A DNA stretch of 64,000 nt. Source: Chryseobacterium sp. OSA05B. GTDB lineage: Bacteria; Bacteroidota; Bacteroidia; Flavobacteriales; Weeksellaceae. Under the pieces are notes generated by a model. The model did not search any database. It was not told the DNA's origin and was given only the letters and a program-made list of their open reading frames with translations. The stretch is from assembly GCF_019970065.1 (NCBI RefSeq), contig NZ_JAHXYH010000001.1:1550001-1614000 (forward strand), in the 5' to 3' direction. The position numbers and the translations under genes were made by a program. Positions within the stretch are counted from its first letter, which is position 1; each line of letters begins with the position of its first letter. This document shows, piece after piece, positions 7,426 to 17,098 of this stretch.

Positions 7426-10287
7426 ATGAAAAGATTTCTACTCAGTTTAGTATTACTTCTTTTATCAGTTAATACTCTCTTTGCACAAAGGGATACGGAA
7501 CACTGGTTTGCTCCTATGGCAGCAAAACCGGCTGCGTTATCAAGTCCCAAACAGGCCTTATATTTTTCTACAGATTCAGTGACACCGTTTCCTGTAGAGA
7601 TATACAGTAATGGCGTACTGCTTGGAACAGTGACGATCATGAAGGGAGACCCTAAAACGTATGACATTACAACAGCTACGATGATCACATCGACACCAGC
7701 TGACATGTTTACCCCTATTGGTAAAGGAATTTACACTAAAGGAACAAAACCATACTACGTAAATTTCAGATTTAGTGTTAGCAGTCACGGGGAAATATTA
7801 ACCTCCAAAGGAAAAGCGGGAATTGGAAAAAAATTCTATGCCGCTTCTACCCCAATGACCGGTCAGTCTATCACCTATACGAATTTTACGGCCGGAGTTT
7901 TAGCTACTGAAGACAATACAACAGTTACCGTTTCAGGATACAGCCCGGGACTGCAGTTTACAAACGGCAGTACGGGAACTACGACTCCAACTATGACATT
8001 TACCCTTAATAAAGGGCAAGCTTATATCATTGAGGGCAGGGACAATACCGGAACCAATGCCACAGGTTTTATTGGCGCTAAAATAGAAGCCAATAAACCG
8101 GTATCAGTTACAAACGGTAACTTTAACGGACAGTTTGCCCTTCCTCCTTCTGCAGGGTCTGCAGGGTCTGATATTGTAATGGACCAGTCCGTTCCTACAG
8201 ACAGATTAGGAAATGAATTCGTTCTTGTAAAAGGTAATGGAGACAACAATGACGGAGACGAAGATGCATTGATTATCGCAACTGAAAATAATACAGAAGT
8301 GTATCTTAACGGATCTACCACTCCTATCCAAACCCTGAATGAAGGGCAATGGATGAGAGTAGGTGAAGGACCGAACAGCACGTACGTATTCCCATATATT
8401 GATCAGGGAAGTTCTCACTTTAATATGCACATCAAAACGTCTAAAAATGCATATGTGTATCAGCTTCTGGCTGGTCTTCCCAACAGTACGGCGACAGAAG
8501 GATTCAACTATATCCCGCCTTTGAACTGTTTCCTTCCAAGAAAGATCGACGAAATAGGATTGATCAGCGAGCTTCCTGAAACTTTTTCCAGTGGCACAAA
8601 AACCATCAAACTAAATATTCTTACTGAAACCGGAGCAGTGGTTAACGTTACCGTAAATGGAGCACCTCCAGCAACGGTACAGGGACCTTTCCCCGTACAA
8701 GGAACTGCAGCATGGGTATCCTATTCTGTTCCCAATGTGACAGGAAACGTTACAGTTGTTTCCTCAAAAGCTGTTACGGCAGGTATTTCTGCAGGAAGTG
8801 GAGCTGTAGGATACGGTGGATATTTTGCAGGTTTCTCTTCCATTCCGGTAATTGCAAAGAAAACAGGTGAATGTGCTCCGGGTATTGTGCTGGAAGTTGA
8901 TGACGGTTATGAAACCTATCAGTGGTTCGTTAATGGAACCGCTATTCCGGGAGCGACTGCCAATACATTTTCACCAACAACTTCAGGAAACTATACGGTA
9001 AAAGTAACCATGGGTACATGTCCGCCGGTTACAACACCAATTTATAAAGTATTTACTTGTCTGAAACTTACAACTCAGACACTCAATGCATGTTCTACTA
9101 AAGTAATTACGGCTGCATTTACTTCTTCAACACAAACGGTAGTACCGGGAACACTGGTGATCATTACACCACCGGCACACGGTACAGCGGTAGTGAATCC
9201 TAACGGAACGATTACTTATACTCCTACAACCAACTATTATGGTGCAGATCAGATTGTTTATAAATTCTGTGGTAATGCTGCTGAGTTTATCGATTGTGAG
9301 CAGATCACATTAAATCTTACTGTAGTACCTTTCGTAGTGAGAGATGCATCTATCAAGGCATGTCAGTATGATGTGGATCCATATGCTTATTTTGATCTTA
9401 CTAAAGCTAGCGTTACAGATTTTACTTTAGTGGTAAAAAAATATTACCCTACACTGGCAGATCTTAATGCAGGGACCAACGAAATCACTACTCCGGATAA
9501 TTATCCGTCTGCAGGAGGATTCGTCTATGTAAAAGTAACAACAAGCGAAGGATGTACAGCGAATGCAAAAATTGAACTGATTGCTCTTCCAATTAAAAAA
9601 TCACCAATTCTTGTGGATCAGTTTATCTGTGTAGACAGCAAAACGAATCTGGATGCAGGACCTGGATATGATTCTTATCTGTGGAGCACGGGAGCTACTA
9701 CATCTTCTATTCAGAATGTAGGGGTAGGAGAATATTCTGTAATCCTTGGTAAGAACGGATGTTTACTGAAGCAGGTAGTAAGAGTAAGAAAAGCTGAAGA
9801 TCCGGTAATCACTAAGATTGAAATTTCAAATACAACAGCAACAGTCATTGTAAACGGAGGAAAAGCCCCTTACAAATACGCTGTCGATACTCCGACAAAC
9901 TGGCAGGATTCTAACGTATTTACAGGACTTACAAGAGGTCAGCATACATTCTATGTAAAAGACACTTACAATTGTGATCCTACAGCAGTGGAAGTAACTA
10001 TTCCTAATCTTATCAATGCAATTACTCCTAACGGCGATACTAAAAATGACTTTATCGACTATAGCGAGCTGGCTTACAAAGAAAATCTGACTTTTGTAAT
10101 TTATGACAGATACGGAAACATGATATTCACCGGAAACAAATTCAATAATTACAAGTGGGACGGGAAACATTATGACAAAAAACTTTTAACCGGAACCTAC
10201 TGGTATCATATCAACTGGAATGAATCTAATAAAGACAAAACTCCGATTCATTACACAGGATGGATTTTAGTTAAAAACATTGAATAA
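7426..10287 (+). CDS. Secreted IgGFc-binding-like protein with T9SS type B sorting domain (array copy 2, short form)
   Basis: 953 aa. Signal peptide about 1-20 (ends LFA), then QRDTEHWFAPMAA. The IgGFc-binding-like region is close to copy 3 (GEILTSKGKAGIGKKFYA, NEFVLVKGNG, YVYQLLAG, AGISAGSGAVGYGGYFAGF). An Ig-like QWFVNG-IPGAT segment and a tandem-95-like module (ITPPAHGTAVVNPNGTITY) follow. The two CDDD-type modules of copies 1 and 4 are absent. The C-terminus carries LDAGPGYDSYLWSTGATT, a SprB-like GGKAPYKY repeat, and the type B sorting domain from about residue 862 (ITPNGD at 866). It is followed by its own hairpin terminator. Likely exported and attached by the T9SS; no ligand can be inferred. 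Confidence 0.85.
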   Translation: MKRFLLSLVLLLLSVNTLFAQRDTEHWFAPMAAKPAALSSPKQALYFSTDSVTPFPVEIYSNGVLLGTVTIMKGDPKTYDITTATMITSTPADMFTPIGKGIYTKGTKPYYVNFRFSVSSHGEILTSKGKAGIGKKFYAASTPMTGQSITYTNFTAGVLATEDNTTVTVSGYSPGLQFTNGSTGTTTPTMTFTLNKGQAYIIEGRDNTGTNATGFIGAKIEANKPVSVTNGNFNGQFALPPSAGSAGSDIVMDQSVPTDRLGNEFVLVKGNGDNNDGDEDALIIATENNTEVYLNGSTTPIQTLNEGQWMRVGEGPNSTYVFPYIDQGSSHFNMHIKTSKNAYVYQLLAGLPNSTATEGFNYIPPLNCFLPRKIDEIGLISELPETFSSGTKTIKLNILTETGAVVNVTVNGAPPATVQGPFPVQGTAAWVSYSVPNVTGNVTVVSSKAVTAGISAGSGAVGYGGYFAGFSSIPVIAKKTGECAPGIVLEVDDGYETYQWFVNGTAIPGATANTFSPTTSGNYTVKVTMGTCPPVTTPIYKVFTCLKLTTQTLNACSTKVITAAFTSSTQTVVPGTLVIITPPAHGTAVVNPNGTITYTPTTNYYGADQIVYKFCGNAAEFIDCEQITLNLTVVPFVVRDASIKACQYDVDPYAYFDLTKASVTDFTLVVKKYYPTLADLNAGTNEITTPDNYPSAGGFVYVKVTTSEGCTANAKIELIALPIKKSPILVDQFICVDSKTNLDAGPGYDSYLWSTGATTSSIQNVGVGEYSVILGKNGCLLKQVVRVRKAEDPVITKIEISNTTATVIVNGGKAPYKYAVDTPTNWQDSNVFTGLTRGQHTFYVKDTYNCDPTAVEVTIPNLINAITPNGDTKNDFIDYSELAYKENLTFVIYDRYGNMIFTGNKFNNYKWDGKHYDKKLLTGTYWYHINWNESNKDKTPIHYTGWILVKNIE

Positions 10288-10310
10288 GTCTTCATTTTAG
10301 TAAAATAGAT

Positions 10311-10340
10311 AACCGCGATTTAGTATCGCGGTTTTTTTTT
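10311..10340 (+). terminator. Terminator after array copy 2
   Basis: 9-bp stem AACCGCGAT/ATCGCGGTT (10311-10319 and 10325-10333), 5-nt loop, then T to 10340. The stem is nearly identical to the terminator after copy 3. Confidence 0.9.
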
Positions 10341-10394
10341 GACCCAAAATCAATATTTTTTAAATATTTTATAATTCCACATTAAATATTCTCC

Positions 10395-10402
10395 TATTTT
10401 TG
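10395..10402 (+). promoter_or_regulatory. Putative -7 box of array copy 3
   Basis: TATTTTTG lies 23 nt before the ATG at 10426, after the terminator of copy 2, so copy 3 appears to be separately transcribed. Confidence 0.5.
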
Positions 10403-10425
10403 CGACAATCCTAATTTCCAAATAA

Positions 10426-13266
10426 ATGAAAATATTTTTACTCACTTTTATTTTGCTTTTTACAGCATTCAATCCGCTTTATGGCCAAAGAGACACCGAA
10501 CACTGGTTTGCTCCTATGGCCGCACGAAGTGCCCAGATTTCTTCCCCACAGCAGGCATTGTATTTCTCAACAGATTCTACCACTCCTTTTCCTGTGGAAA
10601 TCTATAGCAACAATACCCTGCTTGGAACAGTGACGGTTGCAAAGGGTGCGCCCCAGACATTCCAGATTCCTTTGGGATCCATTATTACCAGCAACACTTC
10701 TGAGATGTTTGCTCCGGTAAATAAAGGAATTTACACAAAGGGAACTAAACCTTATTTCGCTACCCTCAGATTTTCCGTGAGCAGTCATGGTGAGATCCTG
10801 ACTTCTAAAGGTAAAGCCGGAATCGGTAAGAAGTTTTATGCCGTAGTTTCACCACTGGAAAACCCTCTGGTTTCCCTGAACTTTACGGCTGGCATTATGG
10901 CTACGGAAGATAATACCGTGGTCACCGTTTCAAATTATTCTGCCAACGTTATATTTACCAACGGCTGGACCGCTGTAACCAATCCTACCCTCACCTTTAC
11001 CCTTAATAAGGGACAATCTTACATCATTGAGGGAACAGGTGATATGGCAGGAAACAAAGAAGGCTTCATTGGAGCCAAAATAGAAGCTGACAAACCGATT
11101 TCCGTCACCAATGGGAATTTCAACGGTCAGTTTGCCATCATTCCTCCGGGTTCCATCCACGATGGGTCTGATATCGTAATGGATCAATCTGTACCTACGG
11201 ACCGATTGGGAAATGAATTCGTTCTTGTAAAAGGAAACGGAGACATCAGTGAAAGAATGGAAGATGCCCTGATCGTAGCCACCGAAGGTGGTACTCAGGT
11301 ATACATTAATAATGCGACAACCCCTGCCGTGACCTTAAGTGAAGGAGAAAGCTACAGAGTCAACAAACTGAGCAATACGAATTACATCAACCAGGGGAAC
11401 AACCATTATAATATGTACATTAAAACGACCAAAAATGTTTATGTGTATCAGCTACTGGCAGGGGTGGCAACAAGTAATGCGACGATCGGATTTAATTATA
11501 TTCCACCGTTGAACTGTTATCTTCCAAGAAAAATTGACGAAATAGGAAATATTAATATTCTCCCTCCTACTACCAACAGTGTAAAATTAAATATCCTTAC
11601 AGAAACTGGAGCCGGAGTTACAGTAAACGGAGCAACACCTCCTGCTACACAGGGACCTTTTCCGGTTTCAGGAACTACATCGTGGGTATCTTATTCTGTC
11701 CCGAATGTGACAGGAAACGTTACTATTACATCCACAAAAGCTGTAACGGCAGGGATTTCCGGAGGAAGTGGTGTGGTAGGTTACGGCGGATATTTCGCTG
11801 GATTCTCATCTATTCCGGTCATTGCCAAGCAGACCGGAGACTGTATTCCGGGACTTGTCCTTGAATTGGATGACAGCTTTGATTCTTATCAATGGTACAG
11901 AGACGGCAACCCTATTCCGGGTGCTGTAAGCAATTCTTTTACCCCTACACAATCCGGTGAATATACCGTAAAGATAACCGTAGGATCTTGTCCTCCGATT
12001 GTTACTCCTGTCTACAAAGTTTTCACCTGTCTTGCAGAAACTACATCAAACCAAACAGTGTGCGACGGGGTAAAACTGATTGTTCCTACATTTACCAATT
12101 CCACACAGTCTGTGGTACCCGGCTCTGTGACTATCATTACTCCTCCTACAAATGGTAATGCGGTGATTGACCCTGCTACAGGTGTGATCAGCTATGCACC
12201 TGCCTTTAATTACGTAGGACCTGATTCTTTTGTTTATAAATTCTGCGGAAACAATCCGAACTTTACAGATTGTGAGCAGGTTACCTTAAATTTAACTGTT
12301 TCAGAAAGCCCTACTGTTAACAATGCTGCTTTAAGGGCATGTTTCCTGGAAGCGAATCCTGCTACAGGCTTATTTAATCTTACCAATGCCCCTGTCACCG
12401 TACAGCCGGGAGTTACTAAAAAATATTACCCATCTCCTACGGATGCTGACAACAGTACGAACGAGATCCTGAATCCTACCACCTATATTGCCCCTACCGG
12501 AGTTGCTTATGTAAAAGTAATCAATGCGAATGGCTGTTACAGAATTGCACAGGTAACACTTACCGTTCTTGCTCCTGTAAAATCTGCCGTGCTTGTTGAC
12601 AAAATTATTTGTGTTGAAGATAAAACAACACTGGATGCCGGTCCTGGTTTCGCAGGCTACGAATGGAGCACGGGTGCCACTACACAGGCAATCACCAATG
12701 CTGGAGTGGGGACTTATTGGGTAAAACTGAAAACAGGAGACTGTGTGACCCTTCAGACCGTAAAAGTATACGCTTCGGAGCAGCCAGTCGTTTCCAATGT
12801 TGAAGTTTCCAATACCACTGTTACTGTATCTGTCATAGGCGGAAACCCTCCTTATCAATATTCAATTGACAATATCCTGTGGCAGGATTCCAATATATTT
12901 ACGGATGTGGCAAGAGGCATATCCACGGTATATGTGAAGGACAGCTACAACTGCGATCCTATCAAGGTAGAAATCACAATTCCTAATCTGATCAATGCCA
13001 TTACACCAAACGGTGACGGCGTAAATGATGTTCTGGACTATTCATTGCTGTCAGGTAAAAAGAACCTTGAGTTTAGTATTTTCGACCGATACGGAAGCAA
13101 AATATTCCAGGGTGATAAAACCAACGGTTATAAATGGGACGGTACCATTGGAGGCAAAAGAGTTTCTACCGGGAATTACTGGTTTGAAATTCATTGGAAT
13201 GAGCCTGCAGGCAAGCAAACTCCAGTAAAATATACAGGCTGGATTCTTGTGAAAGGCAGAGAATAA
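10426..13266 (+). CDS. Secreted IgGFc-binding-like protein with T9SS type B sorting domain (array copy 3, short form)
   Basis: 946 aa, the closest relative of copy 2. Signal peptide about 1-20 (ends LYG), then QRDTEHWFAPMAA. Same order of modules: IgGFc-binding-like region, Ig-like QWYRDG-IPGA segment, tandem-95-like module, Cys-containing linker, LDAGPGFAGYEWSTGATT, SprB-like GGNPPYQYS repeat, and type B sorting domain from about residue 855 (ITPNGDGVND at 859, ending WILVKGRE). It sits between two terminators with the same stem and has its own -7 box. The pair probably arose by tandem duplication of a gene plus its flanks (inference). Exported by the T9SS; function otherwise unknown. Confidence 0.85.
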   Translation: MKIFLLTFILLFTAFNPLYGQRDTEHWFAPMAARSAQISSPQQALYFSTDSTTPFPVEIYSNNTLLGTVTVAKGAPQTFQIPLGSIITSNTSEMFAPVNKGIYTKGTKPYFATLRFSVSSHGEILTSKGKAGIGKKFYAVVSPLENPLVSLNFTAGIMATEDNTVVTVSNYSANVIFTNGWTAVTNPTLTFTLNKGQSYIIEGTGDMAGNKEGFIGAKIEADKPISVTNGNFNGQFAIIPPGSIHDGSDIVMDQSVPTDRLGNEFVLVKGNGDISERMEDALIVATEGGTQVYINNATTPAVTLSEGESYRVNKLSNTNYINQGNNHYNMYIKTTKNVYVYQLLAGVATSNATIGFNYIPPLNCYLPRKIDEIGNINILPPTTNSVKLNILTETGAGVTVNGATPPATQGPFPVSGTTSWVSYSVPNVTGNVTITSTKAVTAGISGGSGVVGYGGYFAGFSSIPVIAKQTGDCIPGLVLELDDSFDSYQWYRDGNPIPGAVSNSFTPTQSGEYTVKITVGSCPPIVTPVYKVFTCLAETTSNQTVCDGVKLIVPTFTNSTQSVVPGSVTIITPPTNGNAVIDPATGVISYAPAFNYVGPDSFVYKFCGNNPNFTDCEQVTLNLTVSESPTVNNAALRACFLEANPATGLFNLTNAPVTVQPGVTKKYYPSPTDADNSTNEILNPTTYIAPTGVAYVKVINANGCYRIAQVTLTVLAPVKSAVLVDKIICVEDKTTLDAGPGFAGYEWSTGATTQAITNAGVGTYWVKLKTGDCVTLQTVKVYASEQPVVSNVEVSNTTVTVSVIGGNPPYQYSIDNILWQDSNIFTDVARGISTVYVKDSYNCDPIKVEITIPNLINAITPNGDGVNDVLDYSLLSGKKNLEFSIFDRYGSKIFQGDKTNGYKWDGTIGGKRVSTGNYWFEIHWNEPAGKQTPVKYTGWILVKGRE

Positions 13267-13288
13267 TCTCCAAAAAATATAAGTTTCA

Positions 13289-13318
13289 AAACCGCGATAT
13301 TACAATCGCGGTTTTTTT
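13289..13318 (+). terminator. Terminator after array copy 3
   Basis: 10-bp stem (13289-13298 with 13305-13314), 6-nt loop and a T run to 13318. It shares the AACCGCGAT/ATCGCGGTT core with the terminator after copy 2. Confidence 0.9.
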
Positions 13319-13352
13319 ATTACTTTTTCAGGCGATGAATACATTTTATTAT

Positions 13353-13360
13353 TAAATTTG
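13353..13360 (+). promoter_or_regulatory. Putative -7 box of array copy 4
   Basis: TAAATTTG lies 19 nt before the ATG at 13380 and downstream of the copy 3 terminator. Confidence 0.5.
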
Positions 13361-13379
13361 TGTTAAACTCCCGCACTGA

Positions 13380-16300
13380 ATGAAGAAAACTTTATCTTTT
13401 TTATTTATATTTTGTTTTTTCACCTTTACCTTTGCCCAACTGGACAGGGAACATTGGTTTGCTCCCATGATGGACAGAAGCGGAAGTCCTAATCCGTATC
13501 AGAAATTATACCTATCTACCAACAGAACAACATCTTTCCCGGTCAATATTTATAATAACAATGTGCTTATCGGCACAGTCAATATCAGTAAAAACAATCC
13601 CCAGAAATTTGATGTACTCAGAAACTATATTATCACCACCAATCAGGCGGATCTGTTTACGCCTACTTCGAAAGGATTATATCTAAAGGCCGAATTTCCT
13701 TTTTATGCCAATTTAAGATTCTCCGTATATAATCACGCTGAAATCATTACTTCGAAAGGAATACCTTCCACAGGAAAAAATTTTTACGCTGCGAACGCAC
13801 CCATTACGGTCAGCAATTCTATCTTAAATTTTATGGCCAGCGTTCTTGCTACGGAAGACAATACAACAGTTACTGTAAGCGGATATAAACCTACTGCAGA
13901 ATTTTCAAACGGAACTACAGGAGCCACGAATCCTACCATGACCTTTACCCTTAATAAAGGTCAGTCTTATATTATAGACGGTATAGGTTCTGCCCCCGGA
14001 AACACCGATCCGTTTATCGGAGCAAAGATCACTGCCAATAAACCGGTAAACGTCACCAACGGAAATTTCAACGGTCAGTATGCGGGAAACAACCCTACAA
14101 GCTCAGATATCTTAATGGATCAGGCCGTTCCGGTGGAAAGACTGGGCACCGAGTTTGCTCTCGTGAAAGGAAATGGCAGCATAGGCTCCAATATGGAGGG
14201 TGCTATCGTTATTGCGACTGAAGACAATACTCAGATCTTTGTTAACGATGAAATTCCTCCTCTGACTACTATAAATGCAGGTCAATATTTTATCATTCCT
14301 GATTTAAAATATATGAACCAGGGAGGAAACCATTATAATCTTTATTTAAGAACCACAAAAAACGCCTACGTCTATCAGGTTCTCGCAGGAGATTCCGCTT
14401 CAGGAAGTGAGGTAGCAACCGGAGGATTCAATTTTATTCCGGCTCTGAACTGCTATCTTCCGAAACAAATCAATGAACTGGGCTTTATTAACGAGAATTT
14501 TGTTCACTCCAATGCTAATCCGTCCGGAATTCTTAATATTCCGACAAAGCTGAACCTCATTACCCAACGGGGGGCCAATGTTTCCGTAAACGGAGCCACT
14601 CCCCTGGCATCAACCGGTCCGTTCAATATGACAGGAACCAACAACTGGGTAACTTATGGCATTCCCAATGTAACAGGGACCATTACGGTAGTTTCAGATA
14701 AAGCGATCACTGCAGGAATTAATGCAGGAAGTGATGCTGTAGGATACGGAGGTTTTTTTGCAGGCTTTCCTACTCAGCCTGTTATTTTAAGATCAGGCGG
14801 AACCTGTGTCCCGGGCATCGTCCTTACCGTAGACCCGATCATTTATGACACCTATCAGTGGTATGTGAACGGAAACCTTATTCCGGGAGCTACAGCAGCA
14901 TCTATTACCCCTACACAATCCGGAAATTATATCTGCTCCGTAACCATGGGAAGCTGTGCACCGCTGGTTACAGAACAGTTCAAGGTACTTAACTGTACAA
15001 AGCTGAGCACATCGACGTATAACGTCTGTAATTCGCAGGTGATTACTCCGGCATTTACCAGCTCCACACAAACACCTATACCTTCCACAGTGGCTATTGT
15101 CACTGCTCCTACTTTGGGTACAGTAGTTATAAATCCTGTAACCGGTGCCATTACTTACAACGTTACTACGCCGGGAACTACAGGAACAGATACTTTTACC
15201 TATACATTTTGCGGAAATGATCCTGTTTTCACCGATTGTGAAACGGTAACCGTCACGGTCAATATCCTTGCTCTTACGGTGATGAATGTTACTTTGAATG
15301 CCTGTAACATTAACGGGCAGGGAACCTTTAATCTGACCAACGCGAATGTCACGAATAATTCACCCGTGACCATTACCTATTACCCTACCCTTCTGGATGC
15401 CCAAGCAGAAAATGCGGCAGCCCTTATCACTACAGCAAATGCTTATACGGCACCGGACGGCACCATTGTGTACGCCGTGGTAAAAAACAGTATGGGATGT
15501 AAAAGTATTGCCCAGATCACACTCTCCTTATACAATCTTGCGATTATACTGAATAATTACAACGGTATTTTCTGTGATGATAATCTGGATGGAACCGTGA
15601 CCGTTATATTACCCAATGTCACAGGTATTGTCCTGAATAATCCGGCCTATTTTACCAACGTAAGATATTATGCTTCCCTGGCTGATGCCAATGCCGGAAA
15701 TGCCAATACACTTCCTAACAACTGGAGCTATACAGCCACAACGATTATTTACATCAGAGTGGAATCTCCGGATGGCTGTGCTGCAGTGGTAAAACCTCTG
15801 CAATTCAGCATTGGTGCAAGAATTACCTTAATAACAACATCAGCGGCTACCAATATCTGTGACGATGATCTGGATGGAACAAAATCCGTCAATCTTGCGC
15901 AGTTTATTCCTCAGTTTACCCTGGACCCTAATGTCACGTATACCTTCCATGTAACGTTAGCTGATGCGCAGAATGACACCAGTCCGATATCAGGTCCTGT
16001 AAATATTACAGGTACCCAAACTTATTATATTCGATTCGAGAAAAACGGAGTATGTCCTGAGGTTGCATCCATCAGAATTACAGTTAAGACACCTAAGAAA
16101 TCTGATATCCTAACAGACAAGATCATTTGCCCTAAAGCTACGACTACATTGGATGCCGGTCCGGGATTTGAAAAATATTTGTGGAGCACCGGAGCTACTT
16201 CTCCTTCCATTTCGAATGTAGCTGCTGGAACCTACTGGGTAGAACTTACCTTTAACGGCTGTGTTTACAGGCAAACCGTTACAGTGAGTGAATCTCCTTC

Positions 16301-16778
16301 ACCAATGATCACTTCTCTTGAAATCAACGGCACGACGGTAACAGTTGGAGCAAGCGGCGGTACTCCTCCTTACGAATATTCTCTTGACGGAGTAAGCTGG
16401 CAGAGTTCAAATGTTTTCAACAATGTACCGAGAGGTCCCCACAAGGTCTTTGTACGCGACTCTAAACTATGTGAAGAAGTCACAAGACCATTTGCTATCA
16501 TCAATCTGATCAATACCATCACTCCAAACGGCGACGGACACAATGAACAGATAGACTATTCTGCCCTGATGAGCCATACGAATCTGGAATTCAGAATATT
16601 CGACCGCTATGGAGCTGAAATCTTCAGAGGAACCCCGGACAACAGATTTACATGGGACGGAAGAATGGGCGGAAGACCTGTACCTACCGCTACCTACTGG
16701 TATTTCATCAGCTGGAGTGAGTTTGGAACTTCCACTACGGTAAAGTATTCGAGCTGGCTGCTGGTGAAACATAAATAG
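13380..16778 (+). CDS. Secreted IgGFc-binding-like protein with T9SS type B sorting domain (array copy 4, long form)
   Basis: 1132 aa. Signal peptide about 1-19 (ends TFA), then QLDREHWFAPMMD. The IgGFc-binding-like region has AEIITSKG, FALVKGNG and YVYQVLAG. An Ig-like QWYVNG-IPGAT segment and a tandem-95-like module follow. Like copy 1, it has two extra Cys-containing modules (FCDDNLDG, ICDDDLDG), which explain its greater length. LDAGPGFEKYLWSTGATS and the SprB-like GGTPPYEYSLDG repeat precede the type B sorting domain (ITPNGDGHNE at 1047). No hairpin terminator follows; a degenerate hexamer repeat begins 4 nt after the stop. Predicted T9SS-exported surface protein. Confidence 0.85.
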   Translation: MKKTLSFLFIFCFFTFTFAQLDREHWFAPMMDRSGSPNPYQKLYLSTNRTTSFPVNIYNNNVLIGTVNISKNNPQKFDVLRNYIITTNQADLFTPTSKGLYLKAEFPFYANLRFSVYNHAEIITSKGIPSTGKNFYAANAPITVSNSILNFMASVLATEDNTTVTVSGYKPTAEFSNGTTGATNPTMTFTLNKGQSYIIDGIGSAPGNTDPFIGAKITANKPVNVTNGNFNGQYAGNNPTSSDILMDQAVPVERLGTEFALVKGNGSIGSNMEGAIVIATEDNTQIFVNDEIPPLTTINAGQYFIIPDLKYMNQGGNHYNLYLRTTKNAYVYQVLAGDSASGSEVATGGFNFIPALNCYLPKQINELGFINENFVHSNANPSGILNIPTKLNLITQRGANVSVNGATPLASTGPFNMTGTNNWVTYGIPNVTGTITVVSDKAITAGINAGSDAVGYGGFFAGFPTQPVILRSGGTCVPGIVLTVDPIIYDTYQWYVNGNLIPGATAASITPTQSGNYICSVTMGSCAPLVTEQFKVLNCTKLSTSTYNVCNSQVITPAFTSSTQTPIPSTVAIVTAPTLGTVVINPVTGAITYNVTTPGTTGTDTFTYTFCGNDPVFTDCETVTVTVNILALTVMNVTLNACNINGQGTFNLTNANVTNNSPVTITYYPTLLDAQAENAAALITTANAYTAPDGTIVYAVVKNSMGCKSIAQITLSLYNLAIILNNYNGIFCDDNLDGTVTVILPNVTGIVLNNPAYFTNVRYYASLADANAGNANTLPNNWSYTATTIIYIRVESPDGCAAVVKPLQFSIGARITLITTSAATNICDDDLDGTKSVNLAQFIPQFTLDPNVTYTFHVTLADAQNDTSPISGPVNITGTQTYYIRFEKNGVCPEVASIRITVKTPKKSDILTDKIICPKATTTLDAGPGFEKYLWSTGATSPSISNVAAGTYWVELTFNGCVYRQTVTVSESPSPMITSLEINGTTVTVGASGGTPPYEYSLDGVSWQSSNVFNNVPRGPHKVFVRDSKLCEEVTRPFAIINLINTITPNGDGHNEQIDYSALMSHTNLEFRIFDRYGAEIFRGTPDNRFTWDGRMGGRPVPTATYWYFISWSEFGTSTTVKYSSWLLVKHK

Positions 16779-17098
16779 GAGGTTGAGGTCGAGACTAAGA
16801 CTAAGGCTGAGGCTGAGGGTAAAGGATGGAAGCAGAATTATCATTGCTGTTCCTGATCTGAATAATTTCTTCTTTTGGCTTATATATCCATATTATGTTG
16901 GAAAACAGAGATTTTTTTCTGAATTCAGGGTAAATAATTTCGTGATATTGGTTAAAATTTCACCCTATCATTTTTATTTACACAACTTTATAACATTCAT
17001 TAACAGTTTAGTCTTAAAGTTTAATATAACTTTAACCTGAGATCACTATCTTAATAGGTATAAATTGCTGTATTTCTACGTAATTTTGCCCTAATTAT
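16779..17098. other. 320-nt gene-free stretch with a hexamer repeat at its start
   Basis: After the hexamer repeat (16782-16817) the region is AT-rich. A TAATTTTG box at 17081-17088 lies 10 nt before the ATG at 17099 and may be the promoter of that gene. The open frame across the repeat starts with alternating Arg and Leu residues and is an artefact of the repeat. Nothing else is recognised. Confidence 0.6.
16782..16817. repeat. Degenerate tandem hexamer repeat, RYYRAG
   Basis: Six contiguous 6-nt units: GTTGAG, GTCGAG, ACTAAG, ACTAAG, GCTGAG, GCTGAG. The repeat starts 4 nt after the stop of array copy 4. No inverted partner arm is visible in the following 280 nt. Confidence 0.8.

Noticed and set aside
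12370..12858. 162-codon frame on the minus strand
   Set aside because: Shadow of the third tandem T9SS-B gene.
16783..17040. 85-codon frame after the fourth T9SS-B gene
   Set aside because: It starts as alternating Arg/Leu encoded by the hexamer repeat and then runs through AT-rich non-coding DNA; no signal or homology.
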